Positions 29,790 to 40,600 of a stretch of 64,000 nt of DNA are shown in pieces. Within the stretch, counting starts at the first letter, position 1, and every line of letters begins with the position of its first letter. Where the stretch lies: NCBI RefSeq assembly GCF_001280595.1, contig NZ_LITU01000075.1, positions 16,219 to 80,218 on the forward strand. Reading direction: 5' to 3'. Below the pieces are notes generated by a model that had not been told where the DNA came from, did no database searches, and saw only the letters and a list, made by a program, of their open reading frames with translations. The stretch comes from Paenibacillus xylanivorans. Its GTDB lineage: Bacteria > Bacillota > Bacilli > Paenibacillales > Paenibacillaceae. Both the position numbers and the translations under genes were made by a program.

Positions 29790-30887
29790 TCAGTGCGAGC
29801 GACCAGGAATAACTCCTGTCGTTTCATAGGCTTCCACGATGATGTCGATCTCTTTTTTCAATTCCTCAACCATGATCTCTTCCGGCACTTTACGAATCAT
29901 TTTACCATGACGGAATAACAATCCTTCTCCGCGTGCGCCAGCAATACCAATATCGGCCTCTTTCGCTTCACCAGGACCGTTAACCGCACAACCAAGCACA
30001 GATACTTTAATCGGCACCTTAAGTTTGGAAATATACTCTTCCACCTCATTAGCAATGGAGAAGAGATCGATATCCAAACGACCGCAGGTTGGACAGGAAA
30101 TCAGTGTAGCTGCATTGGAGATCAGTCCAAAGGTTTTGAGTAGGTCACGAGCAACCTTGATTTCTTCAACCGGATCCGCACTAAGCGATATCCGCATCGT
30201 CGAACCGATGCCCATAGATAACAAGGCACCCATACCGGCAGAACTTTTGATTGTACCAGAGAACAACGTGCCCGCCTCGGTAATCCCCAGATGCAACGGA
30301 TATCTGATAATCTCGGCTGCTTTGGAATAAGCCTCAATCGCCATCGGTACATCCGATGCTTTGAGAGACACGATGATATCGTGAAAATCCAATTCTTCCA
30401 AAATACCAATGTGATAAAGTGCACTTTCTACCATAGCATCAGCCGTTGGATAACCATATTTTTCAAGCAAATGGTTTTCCAGAGAACCTGCGTTTACCCC
30501 GATCCGAATCGGAATACCCTTCTCTTTACAAGCTTTGACGACTTCCTCCACTTTAGCACGTTTACCGATATTACCGGGATTAATCCGTACTTTATCGATG
30601 CCGTTCTCAATCGCAAGGAGAGCCAGTTTATAATTAAAATGGATATCCGCTACAAGCGGAATATTGATCCGTTTCTTGATTTCCTTGATGGCTGCTGCAG
30701 CTTCCTCATTGTTCACCGTTACACGCACCACTTGGCAGCCTGCTTCTTCCAAACGCAAAATCTCTGCCACGGTTGCCTCAACGTCTGCCGTTTTAGTTGT
30801 ACACATGCTCTGGATGATGACCTCGTTGCTGCCACCAATCGTTAAGTTTCCCACTTTTACGGGACGTGTATCTTGTCTTAAAAACAT
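29790..30887 (-). CDS. ispG: 4-hydroxy-3-methylbut-2-en-1-yl diphosphate synthase IspG
   Basis: 365-residue MEP-pathway enzyme converting MEcPP to HMBPP with a [4Fe-4S] cluster. Cluster cysteines lie in [13 protein letters not shown] and [16 protein letters not shown]; the TIM-barrel start [17 protein letters not shown] is typical. The ATG at 30887 is preceded by GGGGAGAG; an upstream extension of 28 codons lacks support. It lies between clpX and lonB, an insertion relative to the B. subtilis clpX-lonB order. Confidence 0.97.
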   Translation of the reverse strand: MFLRQDTRPVKVGNLTIGGSNEVIIQSMCTTKTADVEATVAEILRLEEAGCQVVRVTVNNEEAAAAIKEIKKRINIPLVADIHFNYKLALLAIENGIDKVRINPGNIGKRAKVEEVVKACKEKGIPIRIGVNAGSLENHLLEKYGYPTADAMVESALYHIGILEELDFHDIIVSLKASDVPMAIEAYSKAAEIIRYPLHLGITEAGTLFSGTIKSSAGMGALLSMGIGSTMRISLSADPVEEIKVARDLLKTFGLISNAATLISCPTCGRLDIDLFSIANEVEEYISKLKVPIKVSVLGCAVNGPGEAKEADIGIAGARGEGLLFRHGKMIRKVPEEIMVEELKKEIDIIVEAYETTGVIPGRSH

Positions 30888-31010
30888 GAGTGATTTCTCT
30901 CCCCACAACGTCAAAGCTCCACCCTGACAGAGACATGAAATCGTCTTCTGCCAGGAGTGGAGAACTGACAAGTCTATATTTCAGTGTTGAAACGGAATAT
31001 TCACCTTTAG

Positions 31011-32264
31011 TTAGGCACTTTCTTCCTGCTTGTCGTCCTTCGTTTGGCTCAGTTCAGGCACAACTCTCTTCTCAACGACCTCTTCGGTAATGACACAGTT
31101 CGTAACATCATCACGGGAAGGCACTTCATACATAATCTCAAGCATAATGCCCTCGATAATCGCGCGCAGTCCACGTGCACCTGTGTTACGTTTAATGGCT
31201 TCCTTCGCAATCGCAAGCAATGCTCCTTGTTCGAACACCAGATTCACATTATCCAGCTCAAGCAGTTTTTGGTATTGTTTCGTAAGCGCATTTTTCGGCT
31301 CGGAGAGAATCCGTACCAACGTTTCTTCGTCCAGCGGCTCCAAAGTGGAGATGACTGGCAAACGGCCTACAAACTCCGGAATCAGACCAAATTTCAACAA
31401 GTCTTCCGGCAATACCATACCCAGATATTCACCTGGTTTAAGATCTTTTTGTTCCGCAACGGTGTTAAAGCCAATGACTTTTTTACCGATCCGGCGTTTG
31501 ATCATTTGTTCCAGACCATCAAAGGCACCGCCGCAAATGAACAAGATGTTGGTGGTATCAATTTGGATGAATTCCTGATGTGGATGCTTACGACCACCTT
31601 GTGGTGGTACAGAAGCTACAGTTCCTTCCAAAATTTTCAAGAGCGCCTGTTGAACACCTTCACCCGATACATCACGTGTAATGGATGGGTTCTCGGATTT
31701 ACGCGCTACTTTATCAATTTCATCGATATAAATAATGCCGCGCTCTGCTTTTTCCACATCATAATCAGCAGCTTGAATCAGCTTGAGCAGAATGTTCTCT
31801 ACATCCTCGCCGACATAACCCGCTTCCGTCAATGAAGTTGCATCAGCAATAGCAAAAGGAACATTAAGGATTTTGGCCATCGTTTGTGCAAGCAACGTTT
31901 TACCAGAACCCGTAGGTCCTAACAGCAAAATGTTACTTTTTTGCAATTCAACATCCTCAATCTTGCTTTGGGTGTTGATCCGTTTATAGTGATTGTAAAC
32001 CGCAACAGACAAAGACTTCTTCGCCTGATCCTGTCCAATAACGTACTGGTCAAGAATGTCGCGAATTTCTTTCGGTTTTGGAATATCTTTGAGGTCCAGT
32101 TCTTCGTCATGACCGAGCTCTTCCTCAACGATTTCAGTGCACAGTTCGATACATTCATCACAAATGTAAACGCCTGGTCCAGCGACCAGTTTACGCACCT
32201 GTTCCTGAGATTTACCGCAAAAAGAGCATTTCAATTGCCCTTTCTCATCGTTAAATTTAAACAT
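31011..32264 (-). CDS. clpX: ClpX ATPase subunit of the ClpXP protease
   Basis: 417-residue AAA+ unfoldase. N-terminal zinc-binding domain with Cys13, Cys16, Cys35 and Cys38, Walker [13 protein letters not shown], Walker B IIYIDEID, the pore loop GYVGEDVE, and the ClpP-docking IGF-type loop (KKVIGF). It recognises substrates for ClpP. AAAGGGGTGG precedes the ATG. It lies 12 bases downstream of clpP, which favours cotranscription, unlike B. subtilis, where clpP is elsewhere. Confidence 0.99.
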   Translation of the reverse strand: MFKFNDEKGQLKCSFCGKSQEQVRKLVAGPGVYICDECIELCTEIVEEELGHDEELDLKDIPKPKEIRDILDQYVIGQDQAKKSLSVAVYNHYKRINTQSKIEDVELQKSNILLLGPTGSGKTLLAQTMAKILNVPFAIADATSLTEAGYVGEDVENILLKLIQAADYDVEKAERGIIYIDEIDKVARKSENPSITRDVSGEGVQQALLKILEGTVASVPPQGGRKHPHQEFIQIDTTNILFICGGAFDGLEQMIKRRIGKKVIGFNTVAEQKDLKPGEYLGMVLPEDLLKFGLIPEFVGRLPVISTLEPLDEETLVRILSEPKNALTKQYQKLLELDNVNLVFEQGALLAIAKEAIKRNTGARGLRAIIEGIMLEIMYEVPSRDDVTNCVITEEVVEKRVVPELSQTKDDKQEESA

Positions 32265-32276
32265 GAAACCACCCCT

Positions 32277-32867
32277 TTAGGAATTGATCGGTCTGCTGAG
32301 CACCTGGTCAATAATGCCGTACGTTTTGGCTTCTTCAGCACTCATGAAAAAGTCACGGTCTGTGTCCCGCTCGATTTTCTCAAGGGGTTGACCTGTACGA
32401 TCGACGTATATTTGATTCAGTTTTTGACGTGTTTTAATAATCCATTCTGCGTGAATTTTGATATCCGCAGCCTGTCCTTGAACGCCGCCAAGCGGCTGAT
32501 GAATCATTACTTCGCTGTTTGTTAGCGCATATCGTTTGCCAGGAGCACCGGCTGTCAGCAATAACGAACCCATGCTTGCTGCCATACCTACGCAAATGGT
32601 CGATACATCCGGTTTGATGTATTGCATCGTATCGTATATACCCATCCCTGCGGTGACAGAACCACCAGGTGAATTAATGTACAGGCTGATATCCTTCTCA
32701 GGATCGTCGGCTGCCAAAAACAAAAGCTGTGCTATGACAAGATTGGCTACATCGTCATCAATCGCACTGGTTAGAAAAATAATGCGATCCTTCAGCAAAC
32801 GCGAATATATATCGTAAGAACGCTCGCCTCGATTGGTTTGTTCTACAACCATTGGCACCAGACTCAT
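32277..32867 (-). CDS. clpP: ATP-dependent Clp protease proteolytic subunit ClpP
   Basis: 196-residue serine peptidase. The catalytic triad is Ser98 ([11 protein letters not shown]), His123 (MIHQPLGG) and Asp172 ([12 protein letters not shown]). The N-terminal [11 protein letters not shown] is the usual pore-lining start. It partners with ClpX encoded next to it. Upstream, 32868-32989 has a possible weak promoter (TAGAAT near 32935 with a TGACAT 16 bases before it) that I would not call firmly. Confidence 0.98.
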   Translation of the reverse strand: MSLVPMVVEQTNRGERSYDIYSRLLKDRIIFLTSAIDDDVANLVIAQLLFLAADDPEKDISLYINSPGGSVTAGMGIYDTMQYIKPDVSTICVGMAASMGSLLLTAGAPGKRYALTNSEVMIHQPLGGVQGQAADIKIHAEWIIKTRQKLNQIYVDRTGQPLEKIERDTDRDFFMSAEEAKTYGIIDQVLSRPINS

Positions 32868-32989
32868 GAGACCAACCTCTTTTCTACATGTAATTAGACA
32901 TAGGCTACCTGTAAAGCAAACCCAAATTCATTCTAACACGTTCCTGTGACAATGTCATTTTTCACAAGCAGTGTCAAGCCTAAGTGAGT

Positions 32990-33139
32990 TTACTTTTTTG
33001 CCTGATCATATTTAACCATGTTTTCTATGTATGTGCAAATCGGGGCAATCCTATGCCGTTTCGCCTTTTTTATTTGTAGGAGAACCATAGGACGTTGAAT
33101 ATGCATAACCAACACCACAAAGAATAACATCCATATCAT
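32990..33139 (-). CDS. Possible 49-residue small membrane protein
   Basis: Small ORF in the 375-base clpP-tig gap. It starts MIWMLFFVVLVMH, one membrane helix, and ends in a basic tail. The ATG at 33139 has GAGGA 8 nt upstream. The frame also extends upstream into the tig terminator, which is not plausible. Codon use is unremarkable and no family is recognised; it may be chance. Confidence 0.25.
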   Translation of the reverse strand: MIWMLFFVVLVMHIQRPMVLLQIKKAKRHRIAPICTYIENMVKYDQAKK

Positions 33140-33177
33140 TACTGAATCCTCTATAAAATGGATGCCATAATTTAAAA

Positions 33178-33207
33178 ATAAGGCACGCAATGATTCACGT
33201 GCCTTAT
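33178..33207 (-). terminator. Terminator after tig
   Basis: ATAAGGCACG/CGTGCCTTAT, a perfect 10-bp stem, followed by TTTTT on the minus strand, 35 bases past the tig stop. Confidence 0.92.
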
Positions 33208-33242
33208 CGTTTATTCAGCTATTCATTACAAAACAGCTTGTC

Positions 33243-34574
33243 TTATTTTTCGTCAGCTTCTGCAGCAACTTCTTCAGCTGGAGCTTCAACGACTTTGCTG
33301 TTCTCAACGAGAACATCGATCGTTTTACGCAGTTTCACTTCATCACGAAGGCTGTCTAGGGAACCATTACCCTCAAGAATGCCACGAATCTCTTCAGCAG
33401 GACGCTTGTAAGACTCAGCCATTTTTTCGAGCTCTTGGTTAACTTCTTCGTCAGACACTTCGATGTTCTCCGCTTTACCAACTGCTTCAAGAACCAAGTT
33501 GTTACGAACACGTTTGGAAGCATCTTCCTGCATTTGTCCTCTAAGGTCAGCTTGAGTTTGACCAGAGAAGCTCAGGAACATTTCCAGGTTCATACCTTGG
33601 TTGCGAAGACGGTTGTCGAAATCACGCATCATGTTTTGTACTTCGCTGTCAACCATTGCAGAAGGAATGTCCACTTCAGCATTTTCAGCCACTTTTTCTA
33701 CAACAGCATTTTCTTGAGCTGCTTTGGCTTCATCTGCTTTACGGGATTCCAATTGTGTTTTCAGATCAGCTTTGTACTCTTCAAGCGTTTCGAATTCGCT
33801 AACATCTTTTGCAAACTCGTCATCCAGTTCAGGAAGTTGTTTACGTTTGATTTCATGTACTTTCACTTTGAATACCGCTTGTTTGCCAGCCAGTTCAGCT
33901 GCATGGTAGCTCTCTGGGAAAGTCACTTCAACGTCTTTGAAGTCGCCTGTGGACAGACCCAAAACCTGCTCTTCAAATCCTGGGATGAACGTATTGGAAC
34001 CAAGTTCCAGGGAATAACGCTCAGCTTGTCCGCCTTCGAACGGTACACCATCAACGGAACCATCAAAGTCGATTACAGCAACATCGCCGTTTTGTGCAGA
34101 ACCTTCGTCGATAACAACGAGTTCTGCGTGACGTTGTTGAAGACGCTCGAGTTCTTCAGTCACTTCTACATCCGTTACTTCATGTTTGGCTACAGCAACT
34201 TCAACGCCTTTGTAGTCACCCAGTGTAACTTCAGGTTTAACAGTTACTTTCGCTTTGAACTTGAATACTTGTCCTTTAGCGAATTGTTCCACATCTACAT
34301 CAGGGCGATCAACCGGGAAGATATCCGTTTGGTCAATTGCTTCTGTGTAAGCTTCAGGAAGCAAAATGTCAATTGCTTCTTGATACAAGCTTTCCACACC
34401 AAAACGAGCTTCGAAGATTGAACGTGGAACTTTACCTTTACGGAATCCAGGTACGTTTGCTTGTTTAACTACTTTATTAAAAGCTTTGTCGAGTGCTGCA
34501 GTTACACGATCTGCACCCACTTCAACCTCAAGAACCCCAAGGTTCTTCTCTATCTTTTCCCAAGTTGCTTTCAT
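33243..34574 (-). CDS. tig: Trigger factor
   Basis: 443-residue ribosome-associated chaperone and peptidyl-prolyl isomerase. The ribosome-binding signature is FRKGKVPRSIFEARFG (about 45-60), followed by the FKBP-type domain with GDVAVIDFDGSVDGVPFEGG and a helical C-terminal chaperone region. The tail ends in Glu/Ala-rich sequence. The ATG at 34574 follows GGAGGGG. Position upstream of clpP/clpX matches tig-clpX of Bacillus. Confidence 0.98.
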   Translation of the reverse strand: MKATWEKIEKNLGVLEVEVGADRVTAALDKAFNKVVKQANVPGFRKGKVPRSIFEARFGVESLYQEAIDILLPEAYTEAIDQTDIFPVDRPDVDVEQFAKGQVFKFKAKVTVKPEVTLGDYKGVEVAVAKHEVTDVEVTEELERLQQRHAELVVIDEGSAQNGDVAVIDFDGSVDGVPFEGGQAERYSLELGSNTFIPGFEEQVLGLSTGDFKDVEVTFPESYHAAELAGKQAVFKVKVHEIKRKQLPELDDEFAKDVSEFETLEEYKADLKTQLESRKADEAKAAQENAVVEKVAENAEVDIPSAMVDSEVQNMMRDFDNRLRNQGMNLEMFLSFSGQTQADLRGQMQEDASKRVRNNLVLEAVGKAENIEVSDEEVNQELEKMAESYKRPAEEIRGILEGNGSLDSLRDEVKLRKTIDVLVENSKVVEAPAEEVAAEADEK

Positions 34575-34709
34575 TGTATACTTTCCCCTCCAAAATTCAC
34601 ATGTTCACGTAGACAATCACGTACAAAATAACCATCTTAGTATAAACAAGATTAGATTCTTTTTCAAGCGGAATCCCTTGATACGGTTTGAGGAAAACGT
34701 TTCCGGCTC

Positions 34710-35645
34710 CTATTGACCGTCCAAACCGGCAGAAACAAACTGCTTCATTGATCGATATGCTTGCTCCAGACGAAAGCGCATAGCCCCTGTCACAGCATAC
34801 ATTGAGCGAGTATCTTCCTCGTCATGCGAACCGCCCAGACTATCTGCAACGGTCATATGTAGAGCGGCTGCCCATATATCTGTCATGGAATCATTTTCTT
34901 CCAACATGGACATATAATCACGGGTTCCATACACGGCCATGACATATTGAATCCACAGTTCTTGTGCAAAATAAAAGAGCGTAGGTTCATGAACCTCCGT
35001 CTGATCTGCCACCCTTTCAAGAATCTGAACAATCTGAAGCGGGAAATCCTCAGGTCTAAGTGGAACGGTATCAATCTCGACTTCAACCGGCTCTTCCCCA
35101 CGAGTAAACGCAATAATGCCTTGAACGCCTCGGCGGCGTAATGTCTGAAGCACACGGAATTGAAGCAAAGGATGCAGTGTCTTGTCTTTAAGCCAACCGG
35201 TAAGCGAATCATTAATTTCTGGCCGATCGAGATACGCAAGCTGCTCCAGCGCCAGCATCGTCTGTTCAGATAAAGGTTCCTCCATCACGGTACGAAGCAT
35301 TTTATCGGCATAGCCATCATCCTGCTCAAGCTTGGACCTCGCATGTTGGCGTGCCATGTCCTCTTCGCTAATCTCCTCTTCATCACGCTCTTCACGGATC
35401 ACTGGTAAATCTTCTCCATAATGAGGAAAAGCAGCTTGAAGCCATTCGAGCAACGCCCGCCATTCGTCGTAATGCCGCTCTTCCTGCCCTTGGCATTGCA
35501 GCAAAAAGCGAAGCAGATCCATCGCTTCACCATATCGTTCATTTTCTAGCATAACCGTCAATTGAATCTGGTAATAGTCCAGCGTCTTAGGAAACAGCAC
35601 AATATTGTTGCTGTGCTCAGTTTCCGGGGTCGTGGATTCCTTAAT
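34710..35645 (-). CDS. YsoA-like TPR-type protein with probable AUU start
   Basis: About 312 residues, soluble and acidic, with helical repeats (YQIQLTVMLENERYGEAMDLLRFLL and later helices, shown here as ENERYGEAMDLL) compatible with TPR-like folds; in B. subtilis the TPR protein YsoA sits next to tig. No ATG, GTG or TTG follows the strong AGGAGG at 35658-35653; the codon at the right distance is ATT (35645-35643). A TTG at 35687 is the only upstream alternative and has no ribosome binding site. The AGGAG is also the 5' arm of a small AGGAG-GTG-CTCCT hairpin. Function is unknown. Confidence 0.75.
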   Translation of the reverse strand: MKESTTPETEHSNNIVLFPKTLDYYQIQLTVMLENERYGEAMDLLRFLLQCQGQEERHYDEWRALLEWLQAAFPHYGEDLPVIREERDEEEISEEDMARQHARSKLEQDDGYADKMLRTVMEEPLSEQTMLALEQLAYLDRPEINDSLTGWLKDKTLHPLLQFRVLQTLRRRGVQGIIAFTRGEEPVEVEIDTVPLRPEDFPLQIVQILERVADQTEVHEPTLFYFAQELWIQYVMAVYGTRDYMSMLEENDSMTDIWAAALHMTVADSLGGSHDEEDTRSMYAVTGAMRFRLEQAYRSMKQFVSAGLDGQ

Positions 35646-35877
35646 AGGAGCACCTCCTCTATATCCTGAATCTCCAGTCGCAATCAACCATAAATAGATG
35701 TATATTAAACGTAAGTCGATCTATTTTTTGAGTTCTTCTGATATTCTAACATAACCTTAATTATAATGAAAAAAACGTTACTGCCGCCAAATATCATACA
35801 CATAAAATATATTATAATAAAATGTTTGATATTCATCATTATTTATGATAAAATCAATTTTGCTTGAAAAAAATCAT

Positions 35878-35951
<74 letters not shown>

Positions 35952-35960
35952 TAATAAAAA

Positions 35961-35980
35961 AAGCTTCCTTTGAGAAGCTT
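35961..35980 (+). terminator. Terminator of tRNA-Arg (left copy)
   Basis: AAGCTTC/GAAGCTT stem with a short loop and a T7 run, 9 bases after the tRNA. Confidence 0.9.
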
Positions 35981-36046
35981 TTTTTGCGTTCTGGGGATGA
36001 TTGGATACGTTCATTGCCTCATGTTGACACGGGATGTTATGCTTGT

Positions 36047-36078
36047 TTGTGTATATGTATGTATCAATGTATACATAT
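36047..36078 (+). promoter_or_regulatory. Candidate promoter and operator of the MFS gene
   Basis: TTGTGT (36047-36052), 17 bases, TATACA (36070-36075). An imperfect inverted repeat ATATGTATGTA-TCAA-TGTATACATAT (36053-36078) fills the spacer and -10, as expected for a repressor site. Both calls are by eye. Confidence 0.35.
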
Positions 36079-36106
36079 TAGACAAATAAACCATAGGAGA
36101 TTTACC

Positions 36107-37339
36107 ATGCCCTCATCTTTACATCAAAACTCACCTGACCGCTCTGCAGTCGATAATTCATCGTCAGCATCGATGAAACTTGGACTCTTGCTGGCAGGCA
36201 TTATCGTTATTGCAGCGACAATGCGCTCACCCATTACGGCAACAGGTCCAATCGTGGAACTGATCCGTACAGATACAGGAATAAGTCATACAATGGCAGG
36301 CTTGCTTACCTCTCTTCCTTTGCTTGCCTTTGCGGCAATCTCTCCGTTCGCTCCACAACTGGCGCGAAGATTCGGACTAGAAACCGCTCTGTTAACTGCC
36401 ATAATTCTCGTGACCATAGGTGTAGGCCTTCGGTTTATGCCCTCTGTTCCCGTTCTCTTCGCAGGAACAGCGATCCTTGGATGTGGCATTGCCCTAAGCA
36501 ACGTATTGCTGCCCAGTCTGATCAAGCGGGATTTCCCATTGCGAGTAGGACTCGTTACCGGCCTCTACTCCGTGTCCATGAATATATGGGGCGCTATCGC
36601 CTCAGGAATCAGTGTTCCCGCGGCAGGTTTAACCTCCATGGGATGGCATGCCTCACTGGGCATGTGGGCTATACTGTCCATCCTGGCCCTGATTCTCTGG
36701 CTGCCTCACGTCCGTTCTGGACGTCGCGGCGAAGTTTACGTGGCTTCGAGAACGGAAGCGAAGCCGGTTCGACTTATTTCATCTTCCTTAGCCTGGCATG
36801 TCACCCTGTTCATGGGACTGCAATCTTTAATTTTTTACACTACAATTACCTGGCTGCCCGAGGTTCTGTCTGATCAGGGTTTCAGTTCCTCTTCAGCGGG
36901 CTGGATGCTTTCCCTGATGCAAATGGTTAGTGTTCCGGTAACGTTCATCGTTCCCATTTTGGCTGGACGAATGAAAGACCAACGTAGGCTGACAGCAATC
37001 ACAGGCTCATGTCTGATTCTGGGATACGCATTCCTTTTAAGCGGTATTTCTTCTCTCGTAACCGTCGGTGTTGCTTTGGCCGGCGTTGGAGCCGGGGCTT
37101 CGTTCGGACTTGTAACCATGTTTTTTGTACTGCGTACGTCCGATGCAAGACAGGCTGCGGGACTTTCAGGTATGGCTCAATCCTTTGGGTACATGCTGGC
37201 GGCCATCGGACCTTTGCTGTTCGGCGTGCTTCATGACTGGACAAAAGGATGGACCCTTCCGTTGCTGGTACAGGTTATCCTTGCCATTGTTTTACTGATC
37301 GCAGGGATCAAGGCCAGCAAGAATCGAGTGATCGGTTAG
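36107..37339 (+). CDS. MFS transporter, CynX/NimT-like
   Basis: 410-residue major facilitator with 12 predicted membrane helices. The first helix and loop IAATMRSPITATGPIVELI resemble the CynX/NimT/YeaN group (cyanate, 2-nitroimidazole and related small molecules). A conserved GLVTGLYSVSMNIWGAIASG segment lies in the first half. The ATG at 36107 has ATAGGAGA 7 nt upstream; the longer in-frame reading runs through the promoter region. It faces right, between the left tRNA-Arg and the subtilase gene, with its own terminator. Substrate unknown. Confidence 0.85.
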   Translation: MPSSLHQNSPDRSAVDNSSSASMKLGLLLAGIIVIAATMRSPITATGPIVELIRTDTGISHTMAGLLTSLPLLAFAAISPFAPQLARRFGLETALLTAIILVTIGVGLRFMPSVPVLFAGTAILGCGIALSNVLLPSLIKRDFPLRVGLVTGLYSVSMNIWGAIASGISVPAAGLTSMGWHASLGMWAILSILALILWLPHVRSGRRGEVYVASRTEAKPVRLISSSLAWHVTLFMGLQSLIFYTTITWLPEVLSDQGFSSSSAGWMLSLMQMVSVPVTFIVPILAGRMKDQRRLTAITGSCLILGYAFLLSGISSLVTVGVALAGVGAGASFGLVTMFFVLRTSDARQAAGLSGMAQSFGYMLAAIGPLLFGVLHDWTKGWTLPLLVQVILAIVLLIAGIKASKNRVIG

Positions 37340-37386
37340 ATTCAAAAAAAAGAATACCTTCTGGTCATATATTTGACTTTTAATTT

Positions 37387-37436
37387 ACGCTCCCCTTGGG
37401 TGACAGGCTAATAAAACCTGCCACCAAAGGGAGCGT
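37387..37436 (+). terminator. Terminator of the MFS gene
   Basis: ACGCTCCC/GGGAGCGT stem with inner TGGGTGGCAGG-like pairing (GACAGG/CCTGCC), followed by TTTATTATT. Confidence 0.8.
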
Positions 37437-37535
37437 TTTATTATTAACGGACTTTTATGCGAACTATATTGAATGTACGATTAACAGGACCACGGATAGC
37501 TATTCCATTCACGCAGCAGAAAAAACAAAATAAAA

Positions 37536-37569
37536 CGGCCTCCATCCCGCGAGATCAGAATGAAGACCG
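37536..37569 (-). terminator. Terminator of the subtilase gene
   Basis: CGGTCTTCAT/ATGGAGGCCG stem (two G-U pairs) followed by TTTTATTTTGTTTTTT on the minus strand, 45 bases after the stop. Confidence 0.75.
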
Positions 37570-37613
37570 CTCATGCAAAAAGCAATTCCTTCAATAACTT
37601 AGTTCCGAAGAAC

Positions 37614-40600
37614 TTACTTCACCTTTACCGTGATCTTATCAGTGCTGGTGACACCCGATGCGTTGAGTAACTCAGCCCGGTACGTATACGTGCCTGAAGT
37701 ACGTCCAGACAGCGAAGTAACAGCGCTTTGCGCATTAGGCGTAACCGCATTGAGTGCTTGGGTGTCGATCAACTTATCATTTTCGTAGAGGCGGTACTCC
37801 GTGGCATTGGTTCCCCACCACAAGTTCATGGTAACCTTATACTTGCCGTCGCCATCCCAGTTATCTTGAGAGAGAACTGCTTTGCCTGGCGATGCGTTGG
37901 TAACCCGGACTGTCAGCGTCTGACTCCGCGTGGTCCCCTTGTCGTTCGTTAGCTCGGCTACGTACGTATAGGTGCCGTTGGTTTTGCCCGTAATCTTCGT
38001 TTGGGCAAACTGTGCCAGAGGCGCGTTGTAGGTTAACTTCTGCGTATCGATCAAAACTCCGTCCTCATAAAGCTTGTAGCTGGTGGCGTTCTCACCCCAC
38101 CATAGGTTCATGGAGACGGTATATGATCCTTCAAGCAGGCCGTTAACACCCCCGTTATTGTGAGACAACACAGGCGTTCCAGGCGCTTTGACAGCTGGAG
38201 TTTCTGGCTCAGTCTCCGTGGATTTCAAACTCAGTGCTGTAGTGGCCTTACCAGAAAGCCCCTGTTGGTCTTTTACTGTAAGTTCAACGGCATATTCACC
38301 TGCTTGGATGCCCTCCAAAGGAAAGCTGAAGCTACCATCAGGTTGTACTTCAAAGATACCCTCCTTGTATATTGAACCATCCTCTTTTTTCAGGACATAC
38401 GTGGCTTTCAAGGCAGCCGCCGGGTCAAACTCAATGTTCCAACTTTCTTTAAGCGCAGGAGCGACACGGAAGTACAAGTCATCCACGCTGCCGTTAATGA
38501 CAGCAGATTCATCTTGCTTGAATTCCAACTTTTCTGGTGCCGTTACAACCGGAGCTGCTTTTTTCACCAAAAATGGAGAAGTATCTTCAATATACGTTTT
38601 GCCATCCACACCGATTGTCGTGATGTCAACCGTGTAAAGACCATCCGGAATTGTAGTTACCTCGTCGGTAGTGTAGTCTGCATACTGTCCATCCCAAGTC
38701 AGATTATATCTTGTGTTGGCAGCGAAATTGTAGTAGTTGCCAAAGATAGATCCAATATATCCATCTCCATAATAGCCCCCATCCGGGTTAAGGCCATCGA
38801 AGATCTCAATAAGTGCAAAATTCATGGGATTGTAGAATTCCATAGCTACATTAAGTGTATCCAGCGTACCATCAGACTTCAATGGATAATGGAACGGGTT
38901 CTTCTCTGTACCTTTTACAGTCTCAATGTATTTAACGCCTGCCAGTGTTACGTTGAAATGTGCGACATACGGAACAGTGAATGTGTTCGTTCCATCTGAC
39001 AACTGAAGGTATCCTTGCGCTTCTGTTATAGCAGTAACACCTTTTGGAACTGTAATGGTAACCTGCAACTCTTCCTCACCATTCAGTGCAAAAGAGCTCT
39101 TGTCCACCGCAACGGATACGCCAGGTATCGTACGTGTTGGATTCACGCTTACTGAGTAGTTTCCACCACTGCCATTCAGTGACTCCACTTTAATCGATTT
39201 GGTGACGGTTTTTTCGTCCGTGCTCAGGAAGTTGCCGAAATTGACACTACCTGTAACATTGGGCTTCTCAACTACCGCCCCATTCTCTGTGTATTTCGTT
39301 ACATCCAATACTTTAACCAGAGCAGCAGGATCAATCGTTTTCACCGCTTGAATACGTCCTGCACCTTGATCAAACACATCATATTTCGACGTGTCGAGAA
39401 CTTTACCATTGTTCATGAGTGCAACTTTAATATCAAATGGTGTCCAGTCACTGTGTTTCTCAATCAACAGGGCAACCAGTCCGGCAACATGCGGTGTGGC
39501 CATACTTGTACCTGATTTACGATCATAAGCCTGTGAATAATCTGCTCCAGGCTCGTCCTTGCCATAGGCAGGAACAGTAGACAAAATGCTGGTACCCGGC
39601 GCAACTATATCCGGTTTGATATCCAGAGTCACCTTGGCTGGTCCGCGGGAACTAGATGCATTCATTTCATCGCCTGCCGTTTGACCTTTAACGAAGTCAC
39701 TGAAGCTCACTTCAACACTTTGGCCGGCATCCAGCTCAGCTTTGATACTTTCTCCATCTTCCTTTGACATGCTCAAAGTTGGAATGAGTTCAAAATTATC
39801 TCCCAAGCTCACACCGATCGGGCCTGGAATATTATTATATACGATAATCGCAACTGCACCAGCTGCTTTGGCATTGGCTACTTTCTCCACAAATGCCAGC
39901 TCGCCGCGCTGCACAAAAGCCACTTTGCCCGTGAAATCCTTTCCTTCAAAATCGGTCGGTTTACCCAACCCGGCAAATATAAGCTCATATTGATTCGTCA
40001 AAATAGATTCCGGATCTGCTGAGAGGCTCCAGCCCATCACATCAAGGCGATACACCGACTCAGTAACAGCCAGTGGATTTTGCTCCGTTTCAGTCAGAGC
40101 AACCGCAGGCTCTTCTTTCACAGGTGCAACCTCTGGAGATGTTTCGACCGGTGCCGAAGGCGAGGCTGGTTGAGTAGTATCTTCTGATTCACTGTTCTCT
40201 ACAGTTGGTGATGCGTCGGCAGGCGTTTCGGATGATACTCCACCTTGCGCTGATTCAGCCAAAGCAGCTTCGCCTGTCGCATCTTCCGGTGTGGTTGATG
40301 GTTCGCTTTGAGCCGGAACCTCAGGAGTATCCGTTCCCGGTGCTGTACCTAGTTCAGGAGTTGGTTCAACCTCAGGTACAGGCTGTTCTTCAGGAAGTGT
40401 ACCTTCACCTTCCTCACCAACCCAGAAATGAGTATTGGCTGTAATGGTTTGGCTTGGACCTGTGGAGTTACCCACAGTAATCGCCATAGCCGATGCCCCT
40501 GGGGAGCCCAATGTGTAACGGTTAGGACCATTGTTACCACTCGCCACAACAGCTGTCACGCCAGCCAACATGGCATTGTTAAGAGCGACCGAAGTAATGT

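Noticed and set aside
31044-31835. Open frame of 263 codons on the plus strand, antisense to clpX
   Set aside because: Complement of ClpX coding sequence without ribosome binding site.
33435-34421. Open frame of 328 codons on the plus strand, antisense to tig
   Set aside because: It lies wholly inside the trigger factor gene, has no ribosome binding site and a Phe/Asn/Cys-rich composition typical of a reverse-frame shadow.
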